64,000 nt of DNA from Saussurea involucrata (GCA_033807775.1 CM066315.1:63671320-63735319), one strand, 5' to 3'; numbered from the stretch's first letter, positions 34,336-46,371 are shown. Notes: generated by a model not told the origin, from the letters alone. Numbers and translations are program-made.

Positions 34336-35041
34336 GGATCAAGTCAATTTTTCTAAATTTATTGAAGTATTTAAAAAGCTAACGATCAATATTCCTTTTG
34401 CAGATGCTCTCACCCAAATGCCTTCTTACATGAAATTCATGAAAGAGATCCTTTCCAAAAAGAGGGCGATCGATCATCAATCCACAGTTACACTCACTGA
34501 AGAGTGTAGTGCCATCTTCCAGAATAAGCTTCCCCAGAAGCTCAAAGACCCAGGGAGTTTTTCAATCCCTATTCAAATTGGGGATCTTAGTTTTAATAAA
34601 GGGTTATGTGATTTAGGGGCGAGTATTAATTTAATGCCGTTATCTGTTTTCAGGAAACTCGGATTGGGAGAGGTGAGCCCAACATACATGACACTCAAGC
34701 TCGCGGACAGATCGATAAGGTATCCATACGGGGTGATTGAAGACGTGCTGATCAAAGTTGGTAAGTTCTACTTCCCGGTAGATTTCGTGGTCATCGACAT
34801 AGATGAAGATGAGGAAGTCCCGCTGATTTTGGGGAGGTCCTTCCTGGCCACGAGTCGAGCATTAATAGACATGGAGGAAGGAGAGATTACCTTCAGAGTT
34901 GGTGGCGAGAAGGTAAACTTCAAGATGTTCGAGAGTGGACAGTGCAGATCTAGAGATGGTAAAGGTCAAGTAAAGAGGGAACAATCCGCGGGGAATCGCA
35001 AGTGTGGGCGATTCGAGTCTGCGGATACTGAGCCGAACTGA
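34226..35041 (+). CDS. Athila aspartic protease segment of gag-pol, C-terminally cut
   Basis: Open frame of 271 codons in the frame next to gag. The N-terminal part is the typical Gag-Pro linker (FSKFIEVFKKLTINIPFADA, PQKLKDPGSFSIP). The protease active site reads CDLGASINLMP, with the catalytic D at 34610-34612, followed by LADRSIRYPYG and the flap-distal VPLILGRSFLATSRALID. The frame should continue into the reverse transcriptase, but stops after about 35 unrelated residues, marking the pol deletion point near 34935-35041. Which upstream codon is used is unclear, since in relatives this is a continuation of gag. Confidence 0.8.
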   Translation: MKLKKARKVNRRRKEVTPPVKQAAPRVPYPSRLKANKDQVNFSKFIEVFKKLTINIPFADALTQMPSYMKFMKEILSKKRAIDHQSTVTLTEECSAIFQNKLPQKLKDPGSFSIPIQIGDLSFNKGLCDLGASINLMPLSVFRKLGLGEVSPTYMTLKLADRSIRYPYGVIEDVLIKVGKFYFPVDFVVIDIDEDEEVPLILGRSFLATSRALIDMEEGEITFRVGGEKVNFKMFESGQCRSRDGKGQVKREQSAGNRKCGRFESADTEPN

Positions 35042-37260
35042 ACCCACATAGTCGTGCCACGACTTTAAATAAGGCACTAGGTGGGAGGCAACCCACCAAG
35101 GTTTGTTTCCTTTTATCTTTACTTTGCGTGTGTTTTTATTTCCGAAAAGCCATAAAAATCGAAAAATCGAAAAAAGCCAAAAAAAATTTGAAACATGGAC
35201 ATACGCGGCTTTACACGCGGTTTGTATACCGCGCAGCAAGCCGCGGGACCCTCTGTTGGTTTTCTGAAACAGTAGGTTACGCGGTTTTCCACGCGACTTG
35301 CAAGTCGCGGGCTAAACCGCGTAAGTCCCTGTTGCGTCGTTTTGTTTTTCGTGCAGTTTTTATTCCTTTCTTGCTTGGTGTGTTTCTTTTCCAGTATTTT
35401 GTCTTGTGCCTTGTTTTTCTTTGTTTTGTTTTGCATGATTCTCTCCGTCTCCTCCGATTGATGCTCAACCAGTCAAGAATCCTCCGGCCGGGCAAAACAG
35501 GTATGTTCAAAATCTTTATGTTAATGAGTGGTGTATGATGTTTGTCTCAGTATTAGTTAAACGAGAGACAACAAACCTAAGTTCCACTTAGGTTTGGGGT
35601 GCCTTATCTTTTTCACATCTACACACTCAATTCTTTAAACCCTGTGCAAACCTCGGTTTCACCGAGGTTTGGGGTTGGCTTTTATTGGCAAACCTAGGCC
35701 ACGGCCTAGGTTTGGGGTGCCATTTTAGAAAGTTGGGATTTCTTTTTGCTTGCTATGTAATGCCTTGCCCGTCCTCTTGATAACTGTAATAACTGCACAA
35801 TGATTGAGTCGCATCACCTACGACTTTGCTTGCACATTGGGGACAATGTGTGGGTAAGGTTTGGGGTTGCCCAATCGGGCCCAAGCTCATGCACGTAGAT
35901 TTCCTACATTTCTGAGTATTTAGATCACATTAACCAAAAATTTTTGTTTTGAATGATTGAGACCAACCATTGTGGGAATAATCTTGTGATAGTGACGTGA
36001 CCGTTAGGGAAGGACCGGGAAATGACATAACTAGGGACATTAGTGGAGACCACCCGATAGTGAGTTTTGAGCCTAATAAGACGTTTTTCATTTCGAGGGA
36101 TTCATACACGTAATTCTTATACACTTTTCGAATTCCTTGTCGTGAATGTAGAATGATCTCGCTACATTATTGTATTGAGTAGCAAAGACGAACATCGGGA
36201 CATTAGATAAGGGTAAAGTAGACTATATCATGTGGACCTTCAGATATGATTCCAGGCATCTAGTTTTTGTTAAACCATTTTTAGCTAGCGTTACCTTTTA
36301 CCCTTTTGTGTGTACCCATAACCCCCTTTGCAGCCAAACACGCACCTTAATTCTTTCTAAACCCACCATTAAACCTTTAGCCAAAAGCCTTAGCCAACCC
36401 TTATCCGAAAGTGTGTCAATCGGAAGCAGTAATGAACTGCTCGAGATAGAGCAGAAAAGAATAGAATAGGCCAGTCATGAGAATAAAATGGGTCAATGTA
36501 ACCCGAGAGGTAGAAAAGAGGACCAATGAAGTCCCCAAAAAAAATAAAAAAAAATAAAAAAAATAAAAATAAAATAGTTATTTAGATAATAGTTAGAGCT
36601 GCAAAATAAGAGAGTCAAAGCGACTCCAATAGTGAAGAAAAGGGCCAAGGAAGCGAATGTGAAGCAACGAGAGTTCAGGAATTACCAATGATTGACACAC
36701 CGAGGATTTTTGATCCTTTTTACCCTTCGTTTCTTAGCCTTAACCTTAGCCCCATTACAACCCGTGTAAAGACCTGGATGATCTTTTGGAAGATGTGATT
36801 ACGGTATACGACCACCCTCATCGATATTCCCTGTCTTGCTACTTAATTCTTTCTGAGATCAAACCTTTGGACATTTATGCGTCTTTCTTTAGAGTCGTCG
36901 TGTAATAATTTGAGTATTCTTGTACATAACCTCCGTAAACATGACAACACGAGCGATAACCTAGGTTCGAGTGCAAAGAGAGTATCCCGTGAGGTAGGGT
37001 CGAAGCGAAATGTTTTCCCTAGTGTGTTTGGACTTAGTCTAACCCTAATGTAATCGGAACAGTCAAGAGTTCAACCCCCAATGGAAGGTCATAGATCAAA
37101 CAAAATAAGAATGAGGCGAGAGTGAGATAGACATTCACGGGTATGGGAAATCACCGATGCAACACTTGGTACCGATTGGGAATTGTGCAGTCATTACTAA
37201 ATTCACTGTGTGCTTTTATTCTATTTTATCGCTAATTTGCTTGGGGACAAGCAACGCTCG
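35042..37260 (+). other. nested Athila 3' non-coding region with hairpin cassettes
   Basis: It starts with GGTGGG-AGGCAA-CCCACC (35080-35097). A large stem structure lies at 35277-35324, with outer arms TTACGCGGTTT/AAACCGCGTAA around the 18-bp palindrome (35292-35309). Three cassettes at 35573-35595, 35648-35670 and 35690-35713 each have nine-base arms beginning AAACC and ending GGTTT, and are followed by GGGGT. A further GGTTTGGGGTTG copy is at 35860. No gene is seen; the 79-codon and 60-codon frames are not recognisable. Confidence 0.75.
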
Positions 37261-37272
37261 GTTTGGGGTTGT
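37261..37272 (+). promoter_or_regulatory. nested Athila polypurine tract
   Basis: GTTTGGGGTTGT directly precedes the 3' LTR start TGATAACG, preceded by GGGGACAAGC as in the other Athila of this window. Confidence 0.75.
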
Positions 37273-38633
37273 TGATAACGCCACTTTTTGGCGTTATTTT
37301 CAGTTCTCAAACCAACGAGATTGGCTTGGATTCAAGTAGAAAGACGTGTATTTTACGGTTTATCTAGTGAATTATGCAGGTTAGCTAAAAGGCGGCATTT
37401 CTCGAGAAAGAAGCTAAAAAGAGCCCAAAACGAGTCAAAACGAAGCCTAACGGAAGCCCAAAAGCCAAGCCCAAGACCCGCGACCGAACCAGGACCCGAC
37501 CCGCGAACCAGATATCGACCCACACAGCAAAAAGCATACGCGCGACTTAGCCCGCGACTTGTAAGTCGCGTGGCAAGTCGCGTAAGTCACTGTTTGTCGA
37601 AAATCAGCTTTATTTTCCGGGGTTTAGGTCATTATTCGATATCATTCTTACGGCAGACGATCGGGAGCAGTTCAGGGGCGACTTTGGGCGATTTTTCGGA
37701 GTCCTCGAAGCCACGTTAGAGAGCCGATCACGGATACATTCATCACGGAACGTAGAGACGAACACGAGAGGAGGGAGTTTTCATCACTTTTATCACGATT
37801 TCATCTTTCACATTTGATCATGTTTACATATACTTTTGCACCTTTTTCTCTTATGTTTGAATCCACCACCGACATGAACTAACCGGTTCGTGTTGGGGGT
37901 TGGAATGAATTCGGTTTGTAGCATGTAACGAATTGATTTGAACTTTTATCAGTTTTCCTTAATTAATGAAGCATGTGATTTCGTTCTTAATGCATTTGTG
38001 AATTTGGCCAATTTACAATTGATTCATTGTTAGTAATTAAGTTCGCGAGGATTGATTGCTATTTAGAATTAGGAATTGCATGCCTAAAGCCCAAAAGGGT
38101 GATAGAGATATACCGAGTAGGCTTTAGTCCCATTTAAACCGTTAGGTTGATATCGAGAGATAAAATCTAGTCAATTTAACATAAATCGAGTACTTAATGT
38201 GTTTTGGAATCCATAAGTGAGATCGAGAGATTGAACTTATCCTTTTCAAAATAAAATCCGTTGTTGGTCGAAAGAAAACGACGGTGATCTTAAAAGATTT
38301 GGGAATCATTAAGGGGATTAACTGGTAATTGTTTTGAGTCGATTGTTTGCATGTGTATAACCTGAGGATTTCCAACCCTCAACTTTTCTCTCTATCAAAG
38401 TTTACAAAGCTGTTCTGTTTGTCTTGTGTTTGATTTTATTTTATTTATTGCAATTAATTAGTTTATAAAACCAATCCTCCAATTTCGACAGTCCAATTAA
38501 TAGTTCTTATAGTAATTGTGATACTTAGTTCCTAGTTCCCCGTGATTCGATACTCGTACTTTCCAAGTACTATTACTTGACTTCGACCCGTACACTTGCG
38601 GTAAGATTCGCGGGGTGTCAAAACCTCGTGTCA
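37273..38633 (+). repeat. nested Athila 3' LTR
   Basis: Same length as the 5' LTR with about ten substitutions. Two of these fall in the GCGACTTG/CAAGTCGC palindrome region, one breaking the central symmetry (GCGACTTGTAAGTCGC). Confidence 0.95.
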
Positions 38634-39779
38634 GAGCACAACTTGACGTCGTGCACGGTCCATTAATGCTTGGCACGTGTGTTTCTTTTCTTCCACATAA
38701 ATTTCACTCGCCGTAAAAGAGCCGTTACTATTGCAAAATTTACCCAAGTTTGAAAATGACAGAAGCTCTGTAGAGATAGAGCTCTGTAGTTTGAAAACTC
38801 TCTTTGTATCCTCTGTTGCTTGCACATTTACCAAAAACGTTTGAAAAGCATTGGAGAGGATCGATAGATTTATAGAGTAGAAATTTTTTCACAGAGGTTA
38901 TGAAGCTCTGTCAGAGCCAGCAGAAGCTCTATGAGAGGAAATTTCTCATAACTAAAAATCTATTAAACTTTTTGATCATCCAAAGTTTTTACTGTTTTAT
39001 AAACTGTTTTTAGGACAAATTTAAAAATTTTGTCCTAGAAAACTGTTCTGGAAAAGTTTTTGTGCTTGATTCTCCTTTTTGAGTGTCTAGATTGGTCGAG
39101 AGAGACTTTTTGATGAAATGAGCTCTTCGTCCCAAAAGACCTTCTTCTGTAATCTTTTGTTCAAGTAAATCCTTACAGAGAACATTTGAGTTTGATCGGT
39201 AGAGTTCTTGTATGATATTTATAGTTTTATAGAGGATTCTGCATACAGAGGCTCTGTTGAGCTCAGCAGAAGCTCTATTACACTAAAAATCTCTTAACAG
39301 AAGTCTCGTAAATCCTTTTGATCAAAGCTTGTTTGGAATATTTTAAACAATGTTTTTACGACATATTTAGAAATGTTTGTCCTAGAAAACTGTTTTCAAA
39401 AAAGATTTGTTTCGAGATACTTATCTTTTGGCTCTCTTGTTCGGCATAATACCTGTCTTCTGTGGATAATGTCGATCGCATTTCTTCTTTGCCCCCCCCC
39501 CTTGAATGATCAACTTCTGTAGATCATTTTAAGGTCTCCTTCTGCTCCCCCTTGATCTATGCTTTGGTAAAAATTTGATAAGTAATGCTTTTGGCATAGA
39601 TCAAGATTTTCAGAGGTTCTGTAAGGACTGTCAGAGGTTCTGAGCAAACTTATAGAAGCTCTGTTGAGTATTGAACATTTGGTGATTGAGAATTTACATA
39701 TAGATAAAATAAAATAAATAAAACAACAGAAACATGTATATACATATTTACAGAAGATTAAATTATACTTACAGAGGTT

Positions 39780-42700
39780 TTAACTCATGTTTATCATTCC
39801 CAACTTACCCACCAAGAAAATAAATCTTTTCTCATCTAGTGCCTTGGTGAATAAGTCTGCTAGCTGGTACTCTGTAGACACGAAGTGCATTTCGATTGTC
39901 CCATATTCAACATGATGTTTCAGAAAGTGGTAACAGATATCGATGTGCTTTGTTTTTTAGTGTTGTACTGGTTTGGCAGAGATGGCTATGGCTCTTTTTG
40001 AGTCACAGAAGATCGGAATCTTGAATATTATGTGACCATAGTCCATAAGCTGAGTTTTCATCCACAGAACCTAGGAGCAACAGCTAGCAGCAACAACGTA
40101 TTCGGCTTCTGCTGTAGATGTTGATACGCAGTTCTGCTTCTTAGAGGTCCAGCTGACTAGCTTACCACCTAGGAACTGACAACTCCCAGAGGTACTCTTT
40201 CTGTCGATCTTGCATCCTCCATAATCTGAATCTGTATAAGCTTTAAGACCAAAACCAGAGTTCTTCGGATACCAGTGGCCAAGATTTTTGGTCCCTTTGA
40301 GGTATCTGAAGATCCTCTTTACAGCATTATAATGGGATTCTTTCGGGTTAGCTTGATATCTTGCACAGAGACATGTGGCATGCATTATGTCAGGTCTACT
40401 TGCAGTTAAGTATAACAGAGACCCAATCATTCCTCTGTAGAGCGTGCACTCTATAGGTATGCCATTTGGATCTGAGTCTAACTTATTTTCTGTGGCCATT
40501 GGAGTTCTCATTACAGAGGTATCAGAGAGACTGTATTTTGAAAGTATGTCAGAGACATATTTTGCTTGATTTATGAAAATTCCCTCTGATGATTGTTTTA
40601 CTTGGAGTCCGAGGAAGAAAGTTAATTCTCCCATCATACTCATTTCAAACTCACTCTGCATGAGTTTTTCAAACTTTTTGCACTCTTCTGAATTTGTAGA
40701 CCCAAAAATTATGTCGTCCACATATATTTGTACAAGCATAATTTCATCACTATTTCGTTTATAAAACAAAGTTGTATCCGTCGTACCTCTGTCGTAACCA
40801 TTATCGAAAAGAAAGGTAGAAAGTCTTTCGTACCATGCTCTTGGAGCCTGATTCAGTCCATACAGAGCTTTGTCGAGGTAGTACACGTATTTTGGGTACA
40901 TAGAGCTTTCAAACCCTGGTGGCTGTTGGTCGTATACTTCTTCTTGGATTTCGCCATTTAGAAAAGCAGATTTTACGTCCATTTGAAATACTTTAAAACC
41001 TCTGTGGGCTGCGAAGGCTAAGAAGATTCTTATGGCTTCGAGACGTGCGACAGGGGCAAAAGTTTCATCGTAATCTATGCCTTCTTCTTGGCGATATCCC
41101 TTGGCCACCAATCTTGCTTTATTTCTTATGACCACTCCATCTTCATCCTTCTTATTTCTGAAGACCCATTTAGTCCCTATGGTTTGTTTTCCTAGTGGCA
41201 AAGGAACTAAAGTCCAGACTTTGTTTCGTTCAAACTGTAGAAACTCTTCTTGCATAGCATCTACCCAGTTTGGGTCGTCAAGGGCTTCAGAGATCCTTTT
41301 TGGCTCGATCACACTAATAAAGTTTCTAAAGAAACAAAAGTTAGCAGTGGCAGATCTTGTTTTTACCTTTTCAGAAGGTTCGCCGATTATAAGACTCGGA
41401 GGATGGCTCTTTGTCCACTTTGTTTTTCTTGGGAGATGATCATCGATTTCATCAAGTTGCTCTTCAGAGGTTTCTAATTGTTGTTCTAGTGTAGCCTCTG
41501 TCGTAGATTTTGCTTTCGTGCTTGATCCTTCAGATTGTGGAATGATTGGAATGAGGGGTGGTGTTTGTTCCTCTGAGGAAGTATAGTCTGAGTCTTCTTG
41601 TTCATCTGTTATTGGTTCCTCTGTGGTTTCTAGAGTTGGTTCTTCAGTAGCTTCTGTGGTTGTTTTCCTTGTTGTATCATCTTCTGTTGGCTCCCCCTGC
41701 GCATTTGCATCTGTAAGATTTATAGAGGAAGATGAATTGTTTAAGGGACCTGTTAGAGATATACCTATTTCGTTCTGGCTGGCAGAAGGTGATTCTACAG
41801 AGGCTCTGACGGCTCCAGCAGAGGGATCAATATCATCATGGAACATCTCTTGAAATAGAAGATTTAAGTCTTCTTCTCTTGTTTTTGAGATGCCGGAGGA
41901 TTCCCCTTTTAGACCGAGTTCTGAACTGATTTGTTCAGAAGTCTTCTGGAAGGTGTCGTCAAAAGAAACATTTATGCTTTCTACGATCGTTCGAGACCGC
42001 AGAAGATAAACTCTGTAGGCCTTGGAAGTTGGAGAGTATCCTATGAACTTGCCTTCATCTGCCTTTACTTCAAACTTTCCTCTTGCTTCTCTATCATTTA
42101 AGACGAAGCACTTGCATCCAAATACATGGAAGAACTTGATGTTTGGTCGTCTTTTGTTGATCAAATGATATGGTGTTTTGATGTGTCTATTTACGATGGT
42201 TGATCGATTTTGGGTATAGCAAGCGGTTGATACTGCTTCTGCCCAAAATGTCATTGGTAATCCACATGCGGTTAGCATAGTTCTGGTGGCTTCCACAAGC
42301 GTGCGATTCTTTCGTTCGACCACACCATTCTGTTGTGGGGTGCGTGCAGCAGAGAAGTTCTGTGAAATTCCTTCTTCTGTAAGATAGGCTTCAATGACAG
42401 AGTTTTTGAATTCTGCGTCATTGTCGCTTCTTAGTTTCTGAATCCTGCACTCATACAGAACTTGGATTGTTTTCATTAAATTTATCAGTATGTTTGGAAC
42501 ATCTGATTTATTTCTGACAAATTCAACCCATGTAAATCTTGAGAATTCATCGATCAAAACAAGCAGATATTTCTTGCCACCTAGACTCTGTGTAGATATT
42601 GGACCGCAGAGGTCAACATGTAGCATGTACAGAGGTCTAGGGCAAGATACATCAGTTTTGCCTTTATGGGAAGCTCTTTTGAGTTTTCCTATTTCGTAGG

Positions 42701-43232
42701 CAGAGCAAAGATGATCTTTATTGAATTTAATGTTTGGTAGACCTTTGACTAGATCAAGTTTTACAAGTTTATCAAGAGTATGAAAGTTTAAATGGCAGAA
42801 CCTGTTGTGCCATAACCAGGCTTCTTCGCTTTTGCATGCAACAAGGCAGATTTTGTCTTTCTTGTTCTTTGCATTGAAGTTCATGAGATATAGATCTCCT
42901 CTTCTTTCGGCTCGCAGAAGTTCAAGTCCTGTGTCCTCGCTCTGTAGAGAGAAAAAGGTTCTTTTGAACATTACGTCGAATCCCGTACCGCAGAGTTGAC
43001 TAACACTGAGAAGATTGTGTTTAAGGCCATCAACATATGCAACTTTGCATACGGTTATATTTTCCTTATTTATGACTCTGTAGCCTTTGATGTACCCCTT
43101 TTTATTGTCTCCAAAGGTCACAGATCCACCATCGTTCTTTTCTTTGTATGTGGATAGAAGACCTCTGTCGCCAGTCATGTGCCTTGAGCATCCGGAGTCT
43201 AGATACCAGATTGGCACATACTGCTTCTGCAA
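39780..43232 (-). pseudogene. Sirevirus Pol (protease, integrase, RT, RNase H)
   Basis: The long frame 43232-40071 holds protease DSGCSRHMTG at the N-terminus, the integrase HHCC region, the DDE core (D near residue 207 in VDLCGP, D near 268 in RSDND, E near 302 in VVERKNR), and RT with VKSAFLNGE and YVDDIIFGS near residue 835. RNase H begins in ASRPDIMHAT and passes AEAEYVVAASCCS, where TAG at 40068-40070 interrupts it. A second stop (TAA near 39957) lies before KTKHIDIR, and the domain ends at TAA 39780-39782. The zinc-binding HHCC has CSAY where CxxC is normal. There is no methionine at the start: pol follows the gag stop in another frame after TTGCAG. The copy is therefore not functional as a whole. 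Confidence 0.92.
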
Positions 43233-43237
43233 GACAA

Positions 43238-44748
43238 TTATAGAGTTTTAGGTACCCATATCCACATGGGTCCAGTTTTGTCAGGGGTCTTCAAGTTTGC
43301 CTTAGCATTCTTGGTCTTTGTTTTAGCTTCTGTTGAAGAAACATTTTGTTTCTTCTTACCCTTGGATTTATCATTTTCTTTGGGTACAGTAAGCTGACAG
43401 TGTGGACTTTTGAAGTGTTGGTTTAATTTGAACATAAGATCAAAGCAATGACAGTATTGAATGTGCGAGGAGATTTGCTTGAACTTTTCATTGAATACAT
43501 TAAATGGGGGCACAGAGGCATTACAATTTATCCTTACATTAGCCTTTCTATTACAAGAAGGTTTATGTAGGCTAGATCGTTGTTTGCAAAATCCTTTGTT
43601 GAGTGCGGCCTTCTGTGTTCCCCTTCTGTGGTGAACTTCTGTAGATTTCACTGTCACAAAAGAAAAAGATTTGTTAATTTTTGTCCATTTACCCTTCTGT
43701 TGCCATGTTAGTTTTTCTTTAACAGATTTTAAGGGTTTTTAAATCTTTGAACTCGTTGGAATTTGAGTGGACATTAACTTCTGTTGTTTGAAATTTTCAA
43801 GCTCAAGATAGGTTTTGGCTTGTATGCACATATTCAAAAAGTCTGGACAGATAGGAATTCCAATGATTTTCTCATTAGGAGGAATAGTTCTGTCAAGAAC
43901 TTCAGAGGTTTGTTTAATAACCTCTGTGTCACTAGGTCCTATCTTTGACTGAGAGTCAGTCTCTGATTCGTTAGAGGATGAATTGTCCTCATATACAGAG
44001 GTTGAGTCACTTAGTTCTCTTTCGACAGAGGCTGGACTTTCAGAACATGTGCCATACTCACTTTCTTCCTTTTCTAAGGATCTATCTTCTAAGTTAACAG
44101 AAGTATCTGTTAATTTTTCTTAGAGAGATCTTGATCGTTGGAAGATGTACAGAGGTTTTCTTCAGAGATAACAAGGTTTTCTTCTGTAATTTTTGGCTTG
44201 AACTCAGGTGCCTCTGCTGATAATTTCTTTTCAGAATTCATCATGCAGACAAATGCAACTTGAGTTTGAGTCTCGGGTTTACCGAACTTGAAGATTCCGA
44301 TCTGATCTTGAGTTTTCAGATACCTCTTAGGTTTGGATTCTCTTTTGACAGAGATTGAAGGTGACAAATCTGTGTTTTCAAACCACACATTTGTCATCTT
44401 CAGAGGTTTCCTCTTGTGAGGTTCCCCGGAGACTTTTTGCCTTTTACTTACAGAGAGAAGATTTGGAAATCCAGGTTTTCTTGTATCTCCTATGTGAAAT
44501 AGAGAGGACAGAGACTTGTTTCTTTTGGTTCCGGTATAGGGATCTATCACAGAAGCCAATTCCCCGTCTCCCTATTTGTGTGTTTATTTTTTCGTACACC
44601 TTCTGAGCATCTTGAAATTTTTTAATTTGAAGATCTCTTCTGAGTAAATCTTGACAGAGGACTTCTCTTTCCTTTTGAAAATAATTTTTAAGAGCAAGGA
44701 TGTTCATTCTGTCGCACTCAACATCCATTAGTTCTTTAGACTTTGTTT
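43238..44748 (-). pseudogene. Sirevirus Gag C-terminal extension, frame broken
   Basis: Continuation of Gag after frameshifts near 44780 and 44562, with stops at 44110-44112 and near 43741. The recognisable open pieces are 44749-44559 (helical, Lys/Glu-rich), 44559-44110, and 43657-43238, the last ending in WVPKTL just before TAA. That WVPK ending directly before the stop is shared with LARD-1 and LARD-2, showing common descent of the gag-pol boundary. Confidence 0.7.
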
Positions 44749-46371
44749 TCAAGGAAGTATTAAGTTCAAAAATCTTTTTTCTTTTAAAGGATTTATCTTT
44801 TTGTTCCAGTCCATTTCAATTTCTTCTTTTTCTTTATAGATTTTAGCTTTTTCTTGAGTGAGAAGTCTAGCTTCTCTCTCATAGAAGGTGAGCTTTTTCT
44901 GAATATCTTCACAAGCCTTTTTCATTTCAGTGTATTCAATGTTAAGTTTAAGCAAGTCATCTTCTGCAGTATTGGAGTTAGAGGTAGAAGTGGATACCTC
45001 ACTGTCGGAGTCGGAGCTGACTTCTGCCATGCCACAAAATAGAGCATTCTTTGTTTCGCCTTCTTCAGAGGATGTGTCAGACTCCCAGATTTCTTTGTTC
45101 ACCATTAGTGACTTCTGAGCATAGTATTCAACCTTCTTTTTGTAGAAAGCTGCATCCCTCTGAGAGCGATTTGACTTGCTCCTGCATTCGTTGGTAAAGT
45201 GACTTGGCTTTCCACACTTGTAGCATCCTTGGTTCTGTGTGGAGCTTCCAGCTCTGTCGTCTGACCTCTGTCGGTCACCACTTCTTTCTGTTCGGCATTC
45301 ATTTGCGTAGTGGCCTGGCTTACCACATTTGTAACACTCTTGAATCTGTGGAGTGTTGCCAGCTTTGTCTTCCGACCTCTGTCGGTCATTTCCTCTGTCA
45401 TTTCTGTCACTGGACCTCTGTCGGTCACCACTTCTGTCGTTTGACCCTTCTCTTTCTCGATTCTCTCTTTCATATCGTTCATTACCAGATTTCTTCTGGT
45501 ATCCTCTGCTGAATTCCCTAGTCAAGAGAGCTAAAGATTTAGCTATCGAGGCCAGGGTCGTTTCTTCTTCTGCTGCTATTTCCTCTTCTTCTTCACTTTC
45601 TACCATCATGATTTTCTTCTTCTTCTCTTTAACCTCTGTAGTCTTACCAACTAATGCAAGAGGTGCAATGACCTGGGCTTTCGCTTGTGCTACCTGAGGC
45701 TCTTGTGCTGCTAATGTCCCATAGAGGTCTGATAGGGTCCAGGAATCTAAGTCTTGATTTGTTTGCAGAGACATAGATAACTGAAGCCATTCTTCATTTA
45801 GGGACTTCAGGAACATAACGTTGTTTTCTTCAGAGGTTCTGTGGATGCCGAACTTTTTGCACTTGTTTATTAGAGAGTTGAACCTATCATACGTAGTTTG
45901 TAGAGATTCGGTTGGCAGGGCTTTAAAGGCATAGTATTCATTTATGTATTGAGCTCTGCGGTTCTTTTGGGTTTTGACTCCTCCTTCTAGTTGTTTTTCC
46001 AGTTCTTTCCATAGATCATATGCAGATTCACATGCATCCATGGACTGGAAAAGGTCATTTGGGATGGCCATGATCAGAATTCTCTTAGTTTTCTGAGCAA
46101 TTTCGTATTTAGCCCAATCAGAATCAAACCAATTTTCTTGGGTCTTTGGTTTCGTGTATTCTGGAATTTCAGGTGTGTCGTCTGTGCTAGGAACACGGGG
46201 TACAATTATCATGGGAATTAAATGAGGGTTACGTATATAATAAACCAATTCTTTGTCAGTACCCTCAAAGAAGTGAATCATTCGAATCTTCCATTGAGAG
46301 TATTCTTCTCTAAGAAGAGTGGGAGGTTTGGTTAAGGAACCAGCAGAGAGGAAGTTGTTTGTATTTGTCAT
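44749..46371 (-). CDS. Sirevirus Gag, N-terminal part with two CCHC knuckles
   Basis: The probable start is the ATG at 46369-46371 (MTNTNNFL); the open frame extends upstream to 46479 in leader sequence. It has the copia Gag core (LREEYSQWKIRMIHFFEG; FDSDWAKYEIAQKTKRIL; AYDLWKELEKQLEG; TYDRFNSLINKCKKFGIH), a Glu-rich linker and an Arg/Asp/Ser-rich repeat region (SDRNDRGNDRQRSEDK type), around two CCHC knuckles: CYKCGKPGHYANEC at about residue 344 and CYKCGKPSHFTNEC at about 380. After these comes a coiled-coil region. The protein should form particles and bind element RNA. The last codons before 44749 are out of frame, so the true C-terminus is lost. Confidence 0.88.
   Translation of the reverse strand: MTNTNNFLSAGSLTKPPTLLREEYSQWKIRMIHFFEGTDKELVYYIRNPHLIPMIIVPRVPSTDDTPEIPEYTKPKTQENWFDSDWAKYEIAQKTKRILIMAIPNDLFQSMDACESAYDLWKELEKQLEGGVKTQKNRRAQYINEYYAFKALPTESLQTTYDRFNSLINKCKKFGIHRTSEENNVMFLKSLNEEWLQLSMSLQTNQDLDSWTLSDLYGTLAAQEPQVAQAKAQVIAPLALVGKTTEVKEKKKKIMMVESEEEEEIAAEEETTLASIAKSLALLTREFSRGYQKKSGNERYERENREREGSNDRSGDRQRSSDRNDRGNDRQRSEDKAGNTPQIQECYKCGKPGHYANECRTERSGDRQRSDDRAGSSTQNQGCYKCGKPSHFTNECRSKSNRSQRDAAFYKKKVEYYAQKSLMVNKEIWESDTSSEEGETKNALFCGMAEVSSDSDSEVSTSTSNSNTAEDDLLKLNIEYTEMKKACEDIQKKLTFYEREARLLTQEKAKIYKEKEEIEMDWNKKINPLKEKRFLNLILP

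Larger units (their letters stand above)
31242..38633 (+). mobile_element. young Athila-type element with gag and protease only, nested in the Sirevirus
   Basis: The LTRs (31242-32602, 37273-38633, both 1361 bp) differ at about ten positions by eye, and GAGCA is duplicated perfectly on both sides (31237-31241, 38634-38638). The PBS is at 32609-32626. The interior encodes gag and a pepsin-like protease, then goes straight into a non-coding tail at 35042; RT, RNase H and integrase are absent. It resembles terminal-repeat retrotransposons with a GAG domain. The tail (35042-37272) holds the hairpin cassettes, a GGGAGGCAACCC motif common after pol in Athila, an A-rich tract (36535-36575) and the PPT. 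It must be mobilised by another Athila. Confidence 0.9.

Noticed and set aside
39491..39500. Run of ten C as a G-quadruplex signal
   Set aside because: A single run of G on the minus strand cannot form an intramolecular quadruplex; more likely a PPT-like purine run.
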